Positions 9,181 through 18,652 are shown, counted from the first letter of the stretch. The stretch is DNA of 64,000 nucleotides from Symsagittifera roscoffensis (GCF_963678635.1 NC_087071.1:7703624-7767623); one strand, 5' to 3'. Numbers and translations: made by a program. The notes: generated by a model not told the origin, from the letters alone.

Positions 9181-10449
9181 ATGGACAATTTCAACCTGGA
9201 CGAATTGATGGACCTGGCAGAGGCATATGTGGGACCGATGGTAGATGCGATCTATCGTCGGCTGATCGAACGAGACTTCGCTCTGGAGGACCCAGAGGTG
9301 GTCATGTTGCTGACCGCCCTGATCAACATCTTGGGGCACGACAACCGTGGGGACCGCCCCACGGAAGTCCTGTTGATGGCAGCATATGGAGAAAGAGGAG
9401 TACTAGACCGCCCGAACATGAGAGTGATGAGGTGGAGAAACGGGGCTCTCTCAGGGAGTGACTTGGCGAATGAGCCTGGGTTGGGAAGTTCTAGGACTTA
9501 CCAACCAGGTGAGATGCCAATGCCCTCTAAGCCTAAACCTGGGCTGACGAGAATGCATAGGGAGATGAACAGCGAGGCGACCTCGTCTGGTTCACCACTG
9601 AGAGCAGCTGTGCCACCAAAAAGGGCGAAAGTAACACAGAAGGTTCAGACGAACCAAACCATGCAAGATCTGGACGAGATGAACGATCGGCTGAAAAGAA
9701 CGGAGAAGGAGTTAGACGATATGACGAAGACCATGCTGGCGATGGAGGAAGACCGGGACGTGTGGAGAAAGTTGTTTGAAGATTGCAACAAAAAGCAAGG
9801 TCAAGAGATTGAACGCTTAAGGCAGGAGTACAAAGAGCGATCGAAGCAGGCGGCGTTGACAACGGCCGTGGAGAAAGTAATACCTGCAAGGGATGTGCCT
9901 CGTGGGCAGTCCCCGATGGAGCTCTTGACACCTCGAGAAATGAGTCAAACAACGGAGACACGGCTTCCAGCAGAAACGAATCGAGTAACAATCCCGGATC
10001 CTAGTGACACCTTGGGTGATCCTGTCGTAGAACAGACAGTGAGAAGACTGATAGAGACAGCTGGACGATTGGTCGCTAACAAGAATGCACCAGGTTCCGG
10101 GGTGACTGCACCCTATGGAACGATTGACGATACGGGCAGAGTACAACTCTCCCAGACAGTGATCAGACAAGGGATGAGTGACGTGACACCACTCATGGGG
10201 AGTTCGATAATCCCAGAGAGGAAAGTAAGGAAGATGCCAGCGAAGAAAGTATCTCGCGTAATAGACGTGCAGAAGAACAATCAAATGAAGTATAGTTTCA
10301 CGGGAGTTCCGGAGACAGATCCGAGAGCCTGCTTCAATCGAGCTACCTGGAGCCCGGCTGTGAACCTGCAGCAACCACCACTCGGGACATCACACCTGAT
10401 ATTGGGAGATAGCTTAGTCCGAGTGCTAACGAATTTGAGGACTTCATAG
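9181..10449 (+). CDS. Second polyprotein, N-terminal part: coiled coil and SGNH block I
   Basis: The start is ATG 9,181, which has A at -3 and G at +4. The first ~95 residues look helical and acidic. A Ser/Pro-rich linker leads to a coiled coil at about 9,650-9,860, then a long polar linker. Near the end, at about 10,393-10,428, is HLILGDSLVRVL, which is block I of SGNH/GDSL hydrolases with the nucleophile Ser in GDS. The ORF stops at TAG 10,447-10,449, but the same frame continues with the rest of the hydrolase, so the stop interrupts one protein. The role of an esterase in a Ty3-like element is unknown. Esterase-like ORFs are known in some non-LTR elements (CR1-type ORF1) and in large Penelope-like Athena elements. 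Confidence 0.65.
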   Translation: MDNFNLDELMDLAEAYVGPMVDAIYRRLIERDFALEDPEVVMLLTALINILGHDNRGDRPTEVLLMAAYGERGVLDRPNMRVMRWRNGALSGSDLANEPGLGSSRTYQPGEMPMPSKPKPGLTRMHREMNSEATSSGSPLRAAVPPKRAKVTQKVQTNQTMQDLDEMNDRLKRTEKELDDMTKTMLAMEEDRDVWRKLFEDCNKKQGQEIERLRQEYKERSKQAALTTAVEKVIPARDVPRGQSPMELLTPREMSQTTETRLPAETNRVTIPDPSDTLGDPVVEQTVRRLIETAGRLVANKNAPGSGVTAPYGTIDDTGRVQLSQTVIRQGMSDVTPLMGSSIIPERKVRKMPAKKVSRVIDVQKNNQMKYSFTGVPETDPRACFNRATWSPAVNLQQPPLGTSHLILGDSLVRVLTNLRTS

Positions 10450-11604
10450 GTCACCACGGTGATGGCCTTTGGAGGCGCGACAATCGCCCAATTATATCGG
10501 ATGGTGGAGCTGATGAATCCAGGGAAGATACCCATTGTGATGATATTAGTTGGGACGAATGATATCTCCAGAGGATCAGACGAGCAGGAAGCACTGTGGG
10601 AATCAATGATGGTGTGTTTGTTCACCACTCTCTGGCAGAAGTTCAGTTGCGCGGTACTGACCGTTTGCACGGTGCCAATGAACGCAAGAAGCCTGACAGC
10701 ATCAGGAAGAAGGCACAACGAGGGAGTCATGAGATGGAACAACATCTTAAGAAACCTAGCAAATCGAAATGCCGGAAGAATGATCCTTATGGACATTGAA
10801 CACGAATTGAGAGCCATGGAGCAAGCCAGACTGACTTCGGATGGCATCCACTTTGACAGTATCGAGGGACAAGCTTGGTTGAATCGAGTCTTCCAAGAAC
10901 GGTTGGATGAGTTGGAAGCAGAACTCTCTGACACAGGAGTACTGAAGGAAGAGGGAACGGTGAATGATACGGTGATCACTACCTTTGTGCCTTCTAACCT
11001 GGAAACACGCTTGGGTACAGTCCCAGCCGTCATAAATTACCGGCAACAAAGCTCCAGCGAAACGGGTCGTAGAACAGACGTGCAAGATTGGTTGGGAGAA
11101 GCACCGACGAGGAGGACAATTCATCCTAGGAGAAGGATAGGACCCGTCAACCAACCAAACGAAGGAGTAGCAGGCACGTCTAGATCGGACACTAGATCGG
11201 AGACAATGAGTACCAGTCGAGAGGAGAGACCGAACAGAGGCTCATTGTTATGGTCGAGACCCATGCCGTCTCCCTGGCACATATACAAAGAAGAACTGAT
11301 GAAGCTGGACCTGCAGAAAGTAAGCTTCATTGAAGATGCAAGGAGGATGCTGAATGGAGCGACGCTATCCGTCAGCAGATTATACTCAATAACCGGCGCA
11401 GACTGGTTGATAGCCGCCAGCATAAATTTCAGCTCCACGACAGCCTTAAGATTTGCTGACTTGGAGGGACTGCCCTCCAATAACACAATGGGACCTGTGA
11501 ATGCAAGACCGTTGCAGGATGTCAGATTGAACCATGAGGATAGGAATCGTGAGGAAAGACCAGGAAGATTCCTGACGGCGAGAGCGCCGATTGGACACAC
11601 GTGA
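10450..11604 (+). CDS. Second polyprotein, SGNH hydrolase blocks II-V and linker
   Basis: Same frame as the previous ORF after one TAG. SGNH landmarks follow in order: the block II glycine in FGGATIAQL (about 10,468-10,494), block III VGTND at about 10,549-10,563 with the oxyanion Asn, and block V SDGIHF with Asp at 10,840-10,842 and His at 10,849-10,851. With the GDS of block I, the whole catalytic set is present, so the domain was probably an active esterase or lipase-like hydrolase before the TAG. Its substrate cannot be told. Beyond about 10,950 the chain is a polar linker, then a ~100-residue part without a recognisable fold. The frame is lost between 11,544 and 11,604 and resumes in the long ORF that follows. 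Confidence 0.7.
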   Translation, partial: VTTVMAFGGATIAQLYRMVELMNPGKIPIVMILVGTNDISRGSDEQEALWESMMVCLFTTLWQKFSCAVLTVCTVPMNARSLTASGRRHNEGVMRWNNILRNLANRNAGRMILMDIEHELRAMEQARLTSDGIHFDSIEGQAWLNRVFQERLDELEAELSDTGVLKEEGTVNDTVITTFVPSNLETRLGTVPAVINYRQQSSSETGRRTDVQDWLGEAPTRRTIHPRRRIGPVNQPNEGVAGTSRSDTRSETMSTSREERPNRGSLLWSRPMPSPWHIYKEELMKLDLQKVSFIEDARRMLNGATLSVSRLYSITGADWLIAASINFSSTTALRFADLEGLPSNNTMGPVNARPLQDVRLNHEDRNREERPGRFLTARAPIGHT

Positions 11605-14600
11605 AGATATTCAGGCAACTGATGACACCACCTGGTCATGTGAAGGAGAGAGTGTATCCGAAACTAGTGAACCAAGATGGTGATGCTCAGAGATATGGCG
11701 GATTGACAGCAATAAAGAAAGATGAGAGCATCTTCGCCGCCTACGACAAAGCAGAGATGAGAAAGGCCAAGATCATGGTAGTAGCGAATTCAGAGTTCGT
11801 GTACACCTCTAAGTCTTTGTTTTGGCCGGACGTCATAATGCTGGCCGCAGTTGACCTAGACCTATTACAATCAGTGTCATTGGCTATAGGGGTACAAAGG
11901 CAGACAGAAATGAACCCGATAACGATTGTGTTTGCTGGTATCAATGACCATCTACATAGTAGAGGTTTTCTGAGCAGGTTCAGAGATCCTGCAACAGCAG
12001 AAAACGCAGTATGGCCAGCGATAAAAGACATCTTGGAGTCGATGGGTGAAGTGGTGGATGCGACGAAGGAGGGATCGTTTAATAAAGTGACGTTGAAAGT
12101 AGTATTTGCGTTGTCTCCGGGATATGCACATCTCCCGGATGGACTGAAATTTGTGTATGCGATGGTAGCCTTACTTTCGGAAGGAAAATATGATGTGATC
12201 ATATCAGCCCCGAATCGCATGATAGAAGTGGAGAACCTGAGGCCACTTAAGGCTGAACTGCCTGCAGTATGGTCAGATATCTCAAACGCGATGAGAGGAT
12301 TTAAGGACCACGCGCTACACATGTTGGTGTTGGACGAGGTGCTGGGGTTGGAGCTGTCCAACTTCAGTCGGCAACTCAAATTGAAGCCAGGAATAGATGA
12401 CGACCATCGAGTGATTAGGGCAATGTCCAACGACTTGTGGTTCCGAGCAATGGAAGTGGCGAGTGAGGGCACGAGGAGAAAGAATTCACTGGAGACCAGA
12501 GCTCAACTGGAGGCGATGGTTCTGAGAACCAAGCCGGAAGCAAACCAGTGGCTACACCTGAATCCTAGGGTAGCGGCATTGGGTGCTGATGCTTTTCAGC
12601 AAGGCCCAGTAATGATCACTAAGATACACGCCTACTTGCTGAAAGAAGTGAACCTGGCGGAAAAAGCTGGAGAAAAGACCGCTGAGTTCGTGAACAGAAT
12701 GTGTCAAGTTACTCTGGAAACCTTCTGGACCCAGGAAGTGAGAGGACAGGAGGGATTTGAAAGGACAGACAGCATGCTAGAAGGGTTGGGAGCCGGATGG
12801 ACCGCGTCCTTCTTGGCAAAAGTATACCCGAAAGTCTCGCACTATTTGATAAAGGAATTCCTCCAAGCAGTAGTGAAAGTATCGATAGTGGAATTAATAG
12901 CCTTGTTCGTGACATTCGGAGCGGAGAATTTCGTGAAAGGACCGGCGATACTGCTTACGGATGGAATACAGAACCTGAGACTAGATGGACTTCTGACATT
13001 GATCGCAATAACCCACGGAAACTTGGGAGGACTAATGAAATTGACACGTTGTCCAGAGCAGATGAAAGAGAAAGTGAGGAATCTGGATATGCAGAAATCC
13101 ACGGACTCGTGGAACAAAATAAGAGACCTGAGACACACTCTGATCCAGTATCTCTTGCAGCAAAATCGCTTTGGAACAGGAGAAGACGAGACAATTGGAA
13201 AAGAAGAAGAGGTTAGACGACATGTTGGAGGCATGCCGCTATTAACAGATTTGAGCTTAGCTATGAGGACTGATCCCTTGGCGCTGATCAGAGGAGTCAC
13301 GGAGTTCGTGACAGTGATCTATGGACCAGCAGTCACCTTTGCGTTCCCTGACGTTAAAGTGGAAGCATATAGGAGGTCGGTGCTGCACCTGAACCTCATA
13401 TCGGCAGTGGACGGTAGTACACTGAACTGGTGTGAGCAGCAGGCACTGCGGGAGCTCATGAGTGAAGATCTGTTGTTTGCGAAAATATCGGAGCCGGAGA
13501 TGACAGTCATCAATTTTGACGATCACTTCTGTGACCGCATGGGAGAAGTAGAAAGAGGACACATCGAGGTGTTTCCAAAGCTTTGGAATCTGAGACCCTA
13601 TGACAAAACGAATGGTGAAATAACCAGAGTGCCTCGTCTCACAGCAGCATATCACAAGGTGAGAGAAGAGACGAAGGACTGGGGCGATTACAAGAAGCTA
13701 CCGGAAGCAATCCCTGAATTCCCTCTGATAAGAAGGATGTTGCTCGGAGCAGTCTCCGTAGTACAAACTCCTAGGTTGAGAGCATTCGAAACTAATGAAA
13801 GGAGAGCAGGGAATTTCTCGGCTACGATGGATCCATACTTCGTGGGGAGAAATGCCGCCGTGTTACAGTACACACGATTTGCGTACACGGATCAAGCGAC
13901 GAGAAGGCGAATAAGCAACGCTGCTACTCCCAATCCTGGAAGATTTGACGAGGAATGGGAGGCACTAGGCTTAGCTCCAATGAGGATGAGAGGCAGGACT
14001 GAATTGCCTGAAGCCTCAGTAATCCTGACCAGTGTGAGAAAAGAGATGAAAGTTGCGGGAGTATTGCAGACGAGAATCTTCCTAGCACCCTTTGGCTGCG
14101 AAGAAATCAAAGTGGTCCAGGGAGAAGAGGAAGATAAGTCGGCCGGTACATTGCTCATACCGAGATTCCAGGAAGAAGCCGACAAAGACGATCAAGGACC
14201 ATCGAACTCGAATAGAGACAAGCCAGAAGGAGGTGACGGACAGGGTGGAAGCCGTCCGACTGAAGAACCCATGCAACAAGATCAAGCTGGTGGGGAAGAC
14301 GACAGGGCATCGATAGGAGGAACCTCCAGCCTGGATTTCAACATCTTCAGTGATCTTGAAAACAATGCGGATACGTTGGAAACGACTGAGCTGGATGAAG
14401 GCACCTCGACACTGGAGCCTCCGTCAGCCTTTATGGAAATGAAACGGAATTTGCCGGAGAGCAGCTCTCCTGGCAATTCAAGAAATAACGATCAGAGAAT
14501 CCTCATGGAATCACCTCGGAGGAGAAGAATAGAGGCCTCAGCCAGAGTACCTTTCTTGGGAACGCTGCCCGAAGAAGAATGGGAAGTACATCACCGAGAC

Positions 14601-17591
14601 CACGAGAGTAGGACGGGATGTAAGCTGCATAGAGTGGCATTCATGGAAGAAGTCTGGACTGTGATTCAGAGCTATGGGACCCAGTCCATTCTCAAAACAG
14701 GTCTCAATCAACCCTTAATGAGGGAAGTACTTGACAAACTCGATGAGTGTGAAGGGAGACTGAGTGAGTTATTGATCGACTCAGCCACTGATGAGAGTGA
14801 AGCGAATTCTCCCATCAAGATGACACCGCAGGACGATGAAGGAGAGGTGGTGTATCTGTCAAGAACCAGGAGAGGGACGATACGATCGAAAATGGTGATT
14901 GATAAAATCAATGCGATGAAAATGAAGTTAGGCAGCAGAGTGATGCCGAGGAGGATTGGAAAGACGAAAGTAGATTCGGAAATATCGATGAAAGCTGGTA
15001 ACGCAGCGAAAAGAAAACGAGTCGAGGAAGTCATGGATTTGGGGCAAGGTGATTATCAATTGTCTGGCACAGATAGAATATTAACTGATATAGCGATGGT
15101 GCCACCCATTCTCATGGCGGGAATAAAGTCAACCGGTTATAAATCCAAAAGGAGTGACCGCACTCTGACTGGAGCGACTTTAGAAATGGAAATACTCAGT
15201 CAATGTGGAGAGAGTAAAATGAGGGACTTCAAGCCATCTCCCATGAATCATGGAAAGGGAAGTGTTGCAGGACAACTAACACCAGTGGAATACAACAGAC
15301 TAACAGTGTCTGAGACAGTGTCGATAGATGAACCCACCGGTGGATACATGGAGATGTTGGAATACCGAAACTCGGCTAGAGGGCATGTAATGGCCCTGGA
15401 AGAAGAGAAAGCCATGGAGGGTTATCTGGAAACAATGTTGCAAGGCACCACCCTCAAGCAGAAGGCGTACGGAACTTTGGCGTCGTCTGACGTACAGGCG
15501 GAAACGATCGAGCAGTTAGTGAGCCTTCCATGGAAAGCAGTAGTATTGAGGTATTTCGAAGAAGAAATGAGGACTACGCCAAGAATACATGCTCTCGTGG
15601 CAGTACCTTACGTAAGGACAGAGTTACAACTCAGGTTCGCCTGGTGCATGATGGGACTGACTCGCGAAGAATACGACTCAGAAGAAAGAAAGAGGTCAAA
15701 AGAAGAAAAGGTGTTCCTTATGACGAATCTGAGGGATCTGATAGTCCAGGAGGGAGCAGCAGTAGCGTGTGCGAAGCGGAGAGATGCTCTCTGTTTCATT
15801 CGATTCCTGATAGAGCAGATTTCAGTACCTGCATTAAGCAGTTGTGTTAAAATGTTGAGGGAAGGCGATGAACGAACGAAAGCCTTGTTCTTGCTGGCAT
15901 TGCTGGACATGCAGCAAAGTAAACCGATGAGGGTAAACATGAAAGAACCTGAGGAATTGGAACCCATGAAAAAGATAGACGAGATCAGGAGATTCTCAAA
16001 CAAGGAGCTGAGACTCACTAAAGAATCTATGGGAGCATTGCCGAAATCCAGTGAATACTGTGGACCGATCAAGAAGAAGTCATATAGCTACGTATCTGGG
16101 ATCATAGGGATAGCGTACAATCCTTTCCTGAGTGAAGACATACGTGATTGCTTCTTTGATTATGAGCAGGCGGTGTTACTAAGGTTCTGGACGTCCAGAA
16201 TTGTAACGATCAAGAGCGTTAACAATCCACAGGCCAAGTTGGGACTAGTCTTGGAAGAAGAGGTGACTGCACCTTCAGTACCAAAATCCGACAAGAGAGT
16301 GGAGTTTGGGTTGGGATTCTCAGATGAGTTACTGAGAACAAGCTTGATGACAGTGTGGGAATTGATGAGGCCATCATGGTGTCCTAGTCCCAACGCTGAC
16401 TCAATATTACCTGCGACACAAGACGTACAGAGGGAACTGAGTGCAGACTGTAACCTGCGTGACCTTAACATCATATATAATGTGATGATAACAGCCTCTA
16501 AGTGCAACGGAGAAGATAAAGTGGAGTTGCCTGGCTGGGGACCAGAAGACTGGGTCAAACCTGGTAGCTGTCTGGCGGAAGTCTGTGGACTGGAGGGTCA
16601 CGTTTGTGGAAATTTAGACTGTGTGAAAACCCTGGAGAAACAACATAAGCAATTGACAGTATTGTTTGGAAATGTAGTGATGAAAGCAAGAACGGAAACG
16701 GAACTGATAGCAGATTGCCATGGAGGAACTGATGTGAATCTAGTGACTGCACTAGGATTCTACAGCATGTTTGGTTCTTTAGAGTCACTATTGAATCTAG
16801 AACAGAAACATGAGATGGTCACAGCCATCAGCGTAGAAGTATTCCCAGGAGTTCTGCAGACTGAGCAGAAGTACATAGGAAAATGGAGAGAGGCAATCGA
16901 AACAGAAATGAACATCAGACACAGCGAAACTTATTGTAGACCAGCAGGAGCACGATATTTGGTGGGTTCAACGTTGGCTCCAATGTGCAAGAGCAGGTAT
17001 CCTGTACATTTCGTAGCTGTGGACGTGAAGAGTACAAGAACGATTGTGGATCAAGCCTTTTCAGTGCCAAAGTGCGTGAGGTTGGCGAGAATGTCTGAAA
17101 AGTCTTACGAGTTACTGTGTAAGATTTTTTCAGCAGTTCCAGAGAGAACCAAAGAGGAGCTGGAGTCAATATTGGGAAGGAAGTTCATGGGATATGTGAG
17201 CGGGAACTTCAGTGACTTTGAGAGACAGAAGCAGAGAGGATCAACTGTCACAGATTACAATGCAGTAGATGAGAATGATGAAATCCACCGAGTGATGATG
17301 GAAGTGGAACCATTGCTGGAAGCTTCGGGAAAACGTAATTGGAGGAGCATCATGTTGACGCATGATGAGTTTCCTTGCCACTGCTTGTTGCAGACCTGGT
17401 GGTATCCCAAGCGTAGTAATCTGATGTTGATCTGGGACTCTGGAGAGCTGCTCTCCATGGGTTTACCAGATTCATCACAGCCCGTAACAACAGTGATAGT
17501 GGGAGTTATGATGGCGATACGATGGCTGGAAGCTCATGTGAGAGAAAATAATAGACAGAGGCACCGACGAGAGAACAATTGCGAGAATTAG
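11601..17591 (+). CDS. Second polyprotein, giant central part of unknown function
   Basis: 1,996 codons without a stop; the frame is open from 11,544, and the GTG at 11,601 is only a formal start. At about 11,760-12,360 it resembles a degenerate second SGNH-like fold: hydrophobic strand MVVANSEF where GDS would be, PITIVFAGINDHL like block III, and a KVVFALSPGY strand. The next ~600 residues (about 12,360-14,100) are globular and helical with no family I know. About 14,120-15,130 is acidic, Ser/Pro- and Arg-rich, probably disordered, with a KRKR-type basic patch near 15,010. The last ~800 residues are globular again, with a Cys/His cluster at about 16,560-16,620 (C-x7-EGHVCGNLDC). There is no signal peptide, clear membrane span, polymerase or protease motif. 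It resembles neither an env nor a capsid that I recognise. Confidence 0.6.
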   Translation: MKIFRQLMTPPGHVKERVYPKLVNQDGDAQRYGGLTAIKKDESIFAAYDKAEMRKAKIMVVANSEFVYTSKSLFWPDVIMLAAVDLDLLQSVSLAIGVQRQTEMNPITIVFAGINDHLHSRGFLSRFRDPATAENAVWPAIKDILESMGEVVDATKEGSFNKVTLKVVFALSPGYAHLPDGLKFVYAMVALLSEGKYDVIISAPNRMIEVENLRPLKAELPAVWSDISNAMRGFKDHALHMLVLDEVLGLELSNFSRQLKLKPGIDDDHRVIRAMSNDLWFRAMEVASEGTRRKNSLETRAQLEAMVLRTKPEANQWLHLNPRVAALGADAFQQGPVMITKIHAYLLKEVNLAEKAGEKTAEFVNRMCQVTLETFWTQEVRGQEGFERTDSMLEGLGAGWTASFLAKVYPKVSHYLIKEFLQAVVKVSIVELIALFVTFGAENFVKGPAILLTDGIQNLRLDGLLTLIAITHGNLGGLMKLTRCPEQMKEKVRNLDMQKSTDSWNKIRDLRHTLIQYLLQQNRFGTGEDETIGKEEEVRRHVGGMPLLTDLSLAMRTDPLALIRGVTEFVTVIYGPAVTFAFPDVKVEAYRRSVLHLNLISAVDGSTLNWCEQQALRELMSEDLLFAKISEPEMTVINFDDHFCDRMGEVERGHIEVFPKLWNLRPYDKTNGEITRVPRLTAAYHKVREETKDWGDYKKLPEAIPEFPLIRRMLLGAVSVVQTPRLRAFETNERRAGNFSATMDPYFVGRNAAVLQYTRFAYTDQATRRRISNAATPNPGRFDEEWEALGLAPMRMRGRTELPEASVILTSVRKEMKVAGVLQTRIFLAPFGCEEIKVVQGEEEDKSAGTLLIPRFQEEADKDDQGPSNSNRDKPEGGDGQGGSRPTEEPMQQDQAGGEDDRASIGGTSSLDFNIFSDLENNADTLETTELDEGTSTLEPPSAFMEMKRNLPESSSPGNSRNNDQRILMESPRRRRIEASARVPFLGTLPEEEWEVHHRDHESRTGCKLHRVAFMEEVWTVIQSYGTQSILKTGLNQPLMREVLDKLDECEGRLSELLIDSATDESEANSPIKMTPQDDEGEVVYLSRTRRGTIRSKMVIDKINAMKMKLGSRVMPRRIGKTKVDSEISMKAGNAAKRKRVEEVMDLGQGDYQLSGTDRILTDIAMVPPILMAGIKSTGYKSKRSDRTLTGATLEMEILSQCGESKMRDFKPSPMNHGKGSVAGQLTPVEYNRLTVSETVSIDEPTGGYMEMLEYRNSARGHVMALEEEKAMEGYLETMLQGTTLKQKAYGTLASSDVQAETIEQLVSLPWKAVVLRYFEEEMRTTPRIHALVAVPYVRTELQLRFAWCMMGLTREEYDSEERKRSKEEKVFLMTNLRDLIVQEGAAVACAKRRDALCFIRFLIEQISVPALSSCVKMLREGDERTKALFLLALLDMQQSKPMRVNMKEPEELEPMKKIDEIRRFSNKELRLTKESMGALPKSSEYCGPIKKKSYSYVSGIIGIAYNPFLSEDIRDCFFDYEQAVLLRFWTSRIVTIKSVNNPQAKLGLVLEEEVTAPSVPKSDKRVEFGLGFSDELLRTSLMTVWELMRPSWCPSPNADSILPATQDVQRELSADCNLRDLNIIYNVMITASKCNGEDKVELPGWGPEDWVKPGSCLAEVCGLEGHVCGNLDCVKTLEKQHKQLTVLFGNVVMKARTETELIADCHGGTDVNLVTALGFYSMFGSLESLLNLEQKHEMVTAISVEVFPGVLQTEQKYIGKWREAIETEMNIRHSETYCRPAGARYLVGSTLAPMCKSRYPVHFVAVDVKSTRTIVDQAFSVPKCVRLARMSEKSYELLCKIFSAVPERTKEELESILGRKFMGYVSGNFSDFERQKQRGSTVTDYNAVDENDEIHRVMMEVEPLLEASGKRNWRSIMLTHDEFPCHCLLQTWWYPKRSNLMLIWDSGELLSMGLPDSSQPVTTVIVGVMMAIRWLEAHVRENNRQRHRRENNCEN

Positions 17592-18121
17592 ATTGTCTAA
17601 AAGATTTAGATCTTTTTGAGACAATGTGTAAAGTTCTGAATATTCCGATGGAAGTGAAGAAGATATGGGCGAGAAAACGATTGATGCCATGGTTCAGAGC
17701 TAACATGACTGCATGGTTGTACGAGTGTGCGAAAAAGCATATGTCGAAGCATGGCAGAGTGTACAGTGAATATCAGCTGGACATTGGGGCAGGAGCTTTC
17801 AAGCGAGCTTTCGTGACTCATCGGAATGCAGTGACCACCGCTGTGAAAAGAATTTCCAGAACGAGTGAGCGTAGTGGAAATGAGAAGGCAGAGATGCTGA
17901 AAGAGGATCTGGAGAGAAACGTGACGTTGTGTCTCCACAACAGCTTCTGTAGAAACAGAGAATCCAACGTGGATCCCCTACCTTGCTGTAAACAGAGGGT
18001 AGAAGAGCAGAAGTGTTGGAGGACGGCTTCCAACAGCGTCAGGATAGTCAACGACGTGCTACAAGACACGGAAACCGAAAGCGCGGAGTCAGCATCGCAG
18101 GAGGAGGAAATGGAACATTGA
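17555..18121 (+). CDS. Second polyprotein, C-terminal part
   Basis: The frame is open from 17,555 and is -1 relative to the long ORF, which ends at 17,591. The shift falls within 37 nt that contain one GAGAGA run. About 185 residues: an amphipathic helical part, a basic stretch (AVTTAVKRISR), several cysteines (C..CCK..C at about 17,970-18,020) and an acidic tail ending at TGA 18,119-18,121. The function is unknown. It most likely is the end of the giant polyprotein and not a separate gene, because it has no start codon of its own. Confidence 0.5.
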   Translation, partial: TEAPTREQLRELDCLKDLDLFETMCKVLNIPMEVKKIWARKRLMPWFRANMTAWLYECAKKHMSKHGRVYSEYQLDIGAGAFKRAFVTHRNAVTTAVKRISRTSERSGNEKAEMLKEDLERNVTLCLHNSFCRNRESNVDPLPCCKQRVEEQKCWRTASNSVRIVNDVLQDTETESAESASQEEEMEH

Positions 18122-18637
18122 TGAATGGTCGAGAAAACAAGAGGCAACAAGAAAGAAAATTAGAAGAATTTAGAAGTTTTAGAACTTCTAAACGACGAAA
18201 AAAGAAGAGAACAAAGGAATGATGAAGAAAAGTCAAAACTCAGAATTGTTTTATGTGTGTGAAAAACTCAAGTGAGAAACCGAGCAACCAAGTTGTAATT
18301 GAAAACTGAAACATTTTGTTGAGTTCTGAAATTGTTGCATTTATAAATTTGCATTTTGATTTTAGCAGAAATGGCTTTAGAGACACTTATTATTTATTTA
18401 GAGAGGCTTGAGAAAAGAGTATATTTAAATATTCCAGCCTGCATGATTGTTTTTAATCACTTAAGAAAACTGATCACTTTGTGGTGATATGAAAGACTTG
18501 AGTAACCTCTTGAAGAGGGAGGTTGGTGCATTGTTCTTTCTAACCACAAAGCTTCTTAGTTTTAATATTCAGGACAATAAACAAGCAAAATCTCCGAAGG
18601 GAAGGAGCATAGTAGGATAATTTTAGCTTGTTGGTTG

Positions 18638-18652
18638 GCAGGACTGTCCTGC
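18638..18652. promoter_or_regulatory. Palindrome GCAGGAC-T-GTCCTGC
   Basis: Seven-base perfect arms around a central T, extended by GTTGG and CCAAC just outside. Same core as the palindromes at 8,940 and 18,920. Confidence 0.5.

Larger units (their letters stand above)
1..18240 (+). mobile_element. Giant Ty3/gypsy-like retroelement, left end outside window
   Basis: Collinear + strand ORFs give Gag, protease, RT, RNase H, integrase, a macrodomain, a non-coding spacer, then a second polyprotein with an SGNH hydrolase. The order protease-RT-RNase H-integrase and the GPY/F module place it with Ty3/gypsy (Metaviridae). The coding strand is strikingly purine-rich and clearly more GC-rich by eye than the host DNA after 20 kb. 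The left LTR and primer site lie outside the window. No right LTR could be confirmed because there is no partner to compare; it may lie within 18.2-19.5 kb. A purine-rich run at 18,185-18,235 could be a polypurine tract. The copy is inactive as read: there are frame changes near 3,860, 5,366-5,495, 6,980, 11,544-11,604 and 17,555-17,591, and in-frame stops at 7,374 and 10,447. That the two halves form one element is an inference from order, composition and shared non-coding motifs. Confidence 0.75.

Noticed and set aside
9533-11639. Several minus-strand open frames of 130-250 codons
   Set aside because: All are opposite the second polyprotein and have low-complexity Ser/Leu/Arg translations, as expected from antisense of purine-rich DNA.
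12797-13216. 139-codon + strand frame inside the giant ORF
   Set aside because: Alternative frame of the long ORF, with no conserved motif and a better explanation as a by-product.
11601-17591. Endogenous RNA virus polyprotein
   Set aside because: I looked for polymerase GDD, helicase and protease motifs and found none; collinearity with the Ty3 genes explains the ORF better.
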